Source of the DNA: Nonomuraea africana
GTDB lineage: Bacteria; Actinomycetota; Actinomycetes; Streptosporangiales; Streptosporangiaceae
NCBI RefSeq assembly: GCF_014873535.1
Contig: NZ_JADBEF010000001.1
Coordinates: forward strand, 4,526,001-4,590,000
Length of the DNA stretch: 64,000 bases
Direction: 5' to 3'
The notes under the pieces were generated by a model, which saw only the letters and a program-made list of their open reading frames with translations, did no database searches and had not been told where the DNA came from. A program made the translations under genes and the position numbers. Shown here in pieces: positions 62,519 through 64,000 of the stretch (position 1 is its first letter; every line of letters starts with the position of its first letter).

Positions 62519-63693
62519 GTCCGCCACGGCAGCCATGCTTTCAGAACGAAGTCCCCCTCAGGCGTGCGCCGGTGCTCGAGCCGGCCGCCCGCCAGCTCGG
62601 CCCGCTCGGCCAGCCCGATCAGCCCACTGCCCGCCCCCGGGATGCTGGACGGCCAGCCGATCTTGTTGCGCGCCTCGATGGTCAGCCCCTCCCGCCGCGT
62701 GCCCGTCACGCTCACCCGCACCGGCGCCCCCGGGGCGTGCTTGCGGGCGTTGGTGAGCGCCTCCTGGACGATCCGGTAGGCGTTGCGACCGAGACCGGCG
62801 GGCGCCTCGGGCGCCTCGGGCGCCTCGATCACGAGCGTCACGTCCATGCCCGCCCTGCGCGACTCCTCGGCCAGCCCCTCGAGATCGGCGAGCGTGGGCT
62901 GGGGCCGCTCGGGCACGACCTCCTCGGGGTCGCCCGGCTGGCGCAGCACGCCGATGACCTCGCGCAGGTCCTGCAGCGCCTCGTGGGCGCTCTCCCTGAT
63001 CGCCCCCGCCGCCCTGGCCACCTGCTCGGGCGGCGCGTCGGGCCGGAACTCCAGCGCTCCCGCGTGCAGGCTCAGGATGGAGATGCGGTGGGCCAGGACG
63101 TCGTGCATCTCGCGGGCGATCCGCTCGCGCTCCATCCGCCTGGCCTCCTGCCCCGCCACCTTCGCCTGCGCCCTCAGCGTGTGGACCAGCTGGCGCCTGG
63201 ATCTGACCACGATCCCCCACCCGAAGATCGCCAACCCGAGCACCGTGCCGAACACGGCCATCCACAGAGGGCCGAGCACCTTGTCGGGACGCCACAGCGC
63301 GAGCGGGACCAACGTGACCAGATTCGCCGCGAGCACCGGGCCGGAGATCTTGAATGGGCGGTGGACCGCGACGGTGAACAGCGCCACCACCGCCGCGCCG
63401 CCCACCATGAGGAAGTAGGACGAGAGCACCGTCGCGACCAGCGAGAGCGTGACGGGCCAGCGGCGGCGCAACCACACCGCGGCGCACGACAGCCCGCCGA
63501 GCACCTGCTCGGTCACGCGCAGCGCCCGGCCCTCGCCCTCCAGGTCCGGCAGCGTCAGCCACACCAGCGTGCAGGTGAGCAGGAAGATCACGATGTCGAC
63601 GAGCCAGTCGCGGGTCGAGCGGCGCGCGGGCCGCCCCTCGTCCGGGTCGCCGAGCAGGACCGAGGGCAGCAGCCACCGGTACTCCACGTTCAT
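62515..63693 (-). CDS. NarL-partner sensor histidine kinase (HisKA_3)
   Basis: About 392 residues from ATG 63693. Five hydrophobic helices occupy residues 30-165 (DIVIFLLTCTLVWLTLPDLE, LSLVATVLSSYFLMVGGAAV, VLAANLVTLVPLALW, WMAVFGTVLGLAIFGWGIVV). The dimerisation box is RERIAREMHDVLAHRISILS, and the ATPase domain has VQEALTNARKHAPGAPV and GSGLIGLAERAELAGG. A short EAPEAPEAP repeat lies before the ATPase domain. It resembles actinomycete kinases of the DesK/LiaS group that monitor the membrane. It is the upstream half of a two-gene operon. Confidence 0.92.
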   Translation of the reverse strand: MNVEYRWLLPSVLLGDPDEGRPARRSTRDWLVDIVIFLLTCTLVWLTLPDLEGEGRALRVTEQVLGGLSCAAVWLRRRWPVTLSLVATVLSSYFLMVGGAAVVALFTVAVHRPFKISGPVLAANLVTLVPLALWRPDKVLGPLWMAVFGTVLGLAIFGWGIVVRSRRQLVHTLRAQAKVAGQEARRMERERIAREMHDVLAHRISILSLHAGALEFRPDAPPEQVARAAGAIRESAHEALQDLREVIGVLRQPGDPEEVVPERPQPTLADLEGLAEESRRAGMDVTLVIEAPEAPEAPAGLGRNAYRIVQEALTNARKHAPGAPVRVSVTGTRREGLTIEARNKIGWPSSIPGAGSGLIGLAERAELAGGRLEHRRTPEGDFVLKAWLPWRT

Positions 63694-63804
63694 GTTGCCC
63701 CACGGTAGGCGTTCGGCCCCGGGCCCCGACACCGACCAAAGTCGATGCCGTTCTCAACCTCTGGCCGACGCCCGGGCGGGGTGCGCGTCGGCAGCCTGGA
63801 TCGC

Positions 63805-64000
63805 ATGAAGGGTTTTCTCGACATCGTCGGCACCGTGCTGCTGATCCAGGGCGTCGGCGGACTGATCAACACCGTCCTCGGCTGGTGGGGGTGGGCGCAC
63901 GGCCTCCTGATCGTCAACCGCCTGCCGTTCCTCGAAGGCTACGAGATCTTCGCCTGCATCGCGCTCGGCATCCTCGGCTTCGCGCTGCTGGCGGCGGGCG
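63805..64000 (+). CDS. Membrane protein, 3' end outside window
   Basis: A frame from ATG 63805 runs off the right edge after 65 residues: MKGFLDIVGTVLLIQGVGGL, INTVLGWWGWAHGLLIVNRL, then EIFACIALGILGFALLAAG. Two hydrophobic helices are visible. It starts 111 bp from the divergent two-component kinase, whose regulator may control it. Product class unknown from the visible part. Confidence 0.7.
   Translation, partial: MKGFLDIVGTVLLIQGVGGLINTVLGWWGWAHGLLIVNRLPFLEGYEIFACIALGILGFALLAAG

Noticed and set aside
1..64000. tRNA, rRNA, CRISPR, insertion sequence, integrase or prophage genes
   Set aside because: I looked through the intergenic gaps for T-loop signatures, regular spacer arrays and transposase or integrase motifs and found none. 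A tRNAscan or ISfinder run could still reveal something I missed by eye.

Overview
This is a very GC-rich stretch with dense, mostly non-mobile genes, frequent GTG and TTG starts, 4-bp start/stop overlaps and several apparently leaderless genes. That points to a mycelial actinomycete. The family content (DUF5931-type histidine kinase, ArsA/SRPBCC/ROK-glucokinase block, PimB-like mannosyltransferase, ydaO-riboswitch-controlled NlpC/P60 hydrolase) suggests a Streptosporangiaceae-type genome (Nonomuraea or Streptosporangium relatives). This placement is an inference from gene content, not a database result. I saw no rRNA or tRNA gene, CRISPR array, insertion sequence or prophage.

Layout. 0-4.4 kb: 3' end of a PucR-type regulator, a secreted GH20 hexosaminidase, a MarR/membrane-protein operon and endonuclease IV. 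4.4-8.6 kb: a structured intergenic region, then a minus-strand operon of LytS-type kinase, LytTR regulator, small membrane protein and sodium/solute symporter. 8.6-12.5 kb: a molybdopterin oxidoreductase, a DAHP synthase behind an aromatic-residue leader peptide and terminator, YiaA-like protein and ThiI. 12.6-19.8 kb: a repeat tract, then a response regulator and a DUF5931 kinase that look like a cognate pair but are separated by a 5-kb block (membrane protein, large LuxR-type ATPase regulator, hydrolase remnant, MFS pump). 19.9-29.5 kb: MHYT protein, phosphofructokinase, glycerol kinase with a DasR-like site, Clp_N protein, lactonase-like propeller, MarR-GNAT fusion, GNAT, TetR, PhoX-like protein and Dps. 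29.6-38.6 kb: MerR plus VIT/VWA pair, NmrA/WYL divergent pair, homocysteine methyltransferase, PlsC, esterase and an acidic membrane protein. 38.6-46 kb: secreted propeller, nuclease-fold protein, ROK glucokinase, CxxC protein, ArsA, SRPBCC, metallophosphoesterase and FadD. 46-51.5 kb: an accessory block of PadR/monooxygenase and a sugar ABC transporter, ending in a truncated epimerase. 51.5-64 kb: ribbon-helix-helix/DUF4097 cluster, PimB-like glycosyltransferase with two coupled metalloproteases, two NlpC/P60 hydrolases, LysR, NYN protein, a kinase-fold protein, and a second NarL-type two-component system.

How the parts work together. Cell-envelope functions dominate the right half: wall hydrolysis under c-di-AMP control, phosphoinositol-mannoside synthesis, and membrane proteases. 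Carbon handling recurs: hexosaminidase, ABC sugar importer without its own ATPase, ROK glucokinase, PFK and glycerol kinase. Small local regulators with visible palindromic operators immediately at their own start codons are unusually common (MarR, Clp_N/HTH, MarR-GNAT, MerR, WYL, PadR and ribbon-helix-helix).

The most informative signals are the FLFWY leader peptide with its terminator upstream of DAHP synthase, the c-di-AMP riboswitch followed by an apparent CTG start codon, the split two-component pair, two gene remnants that abut accessory genes exactly at stop codons, and three intergenic tracts of short degenerate tandem repeats.
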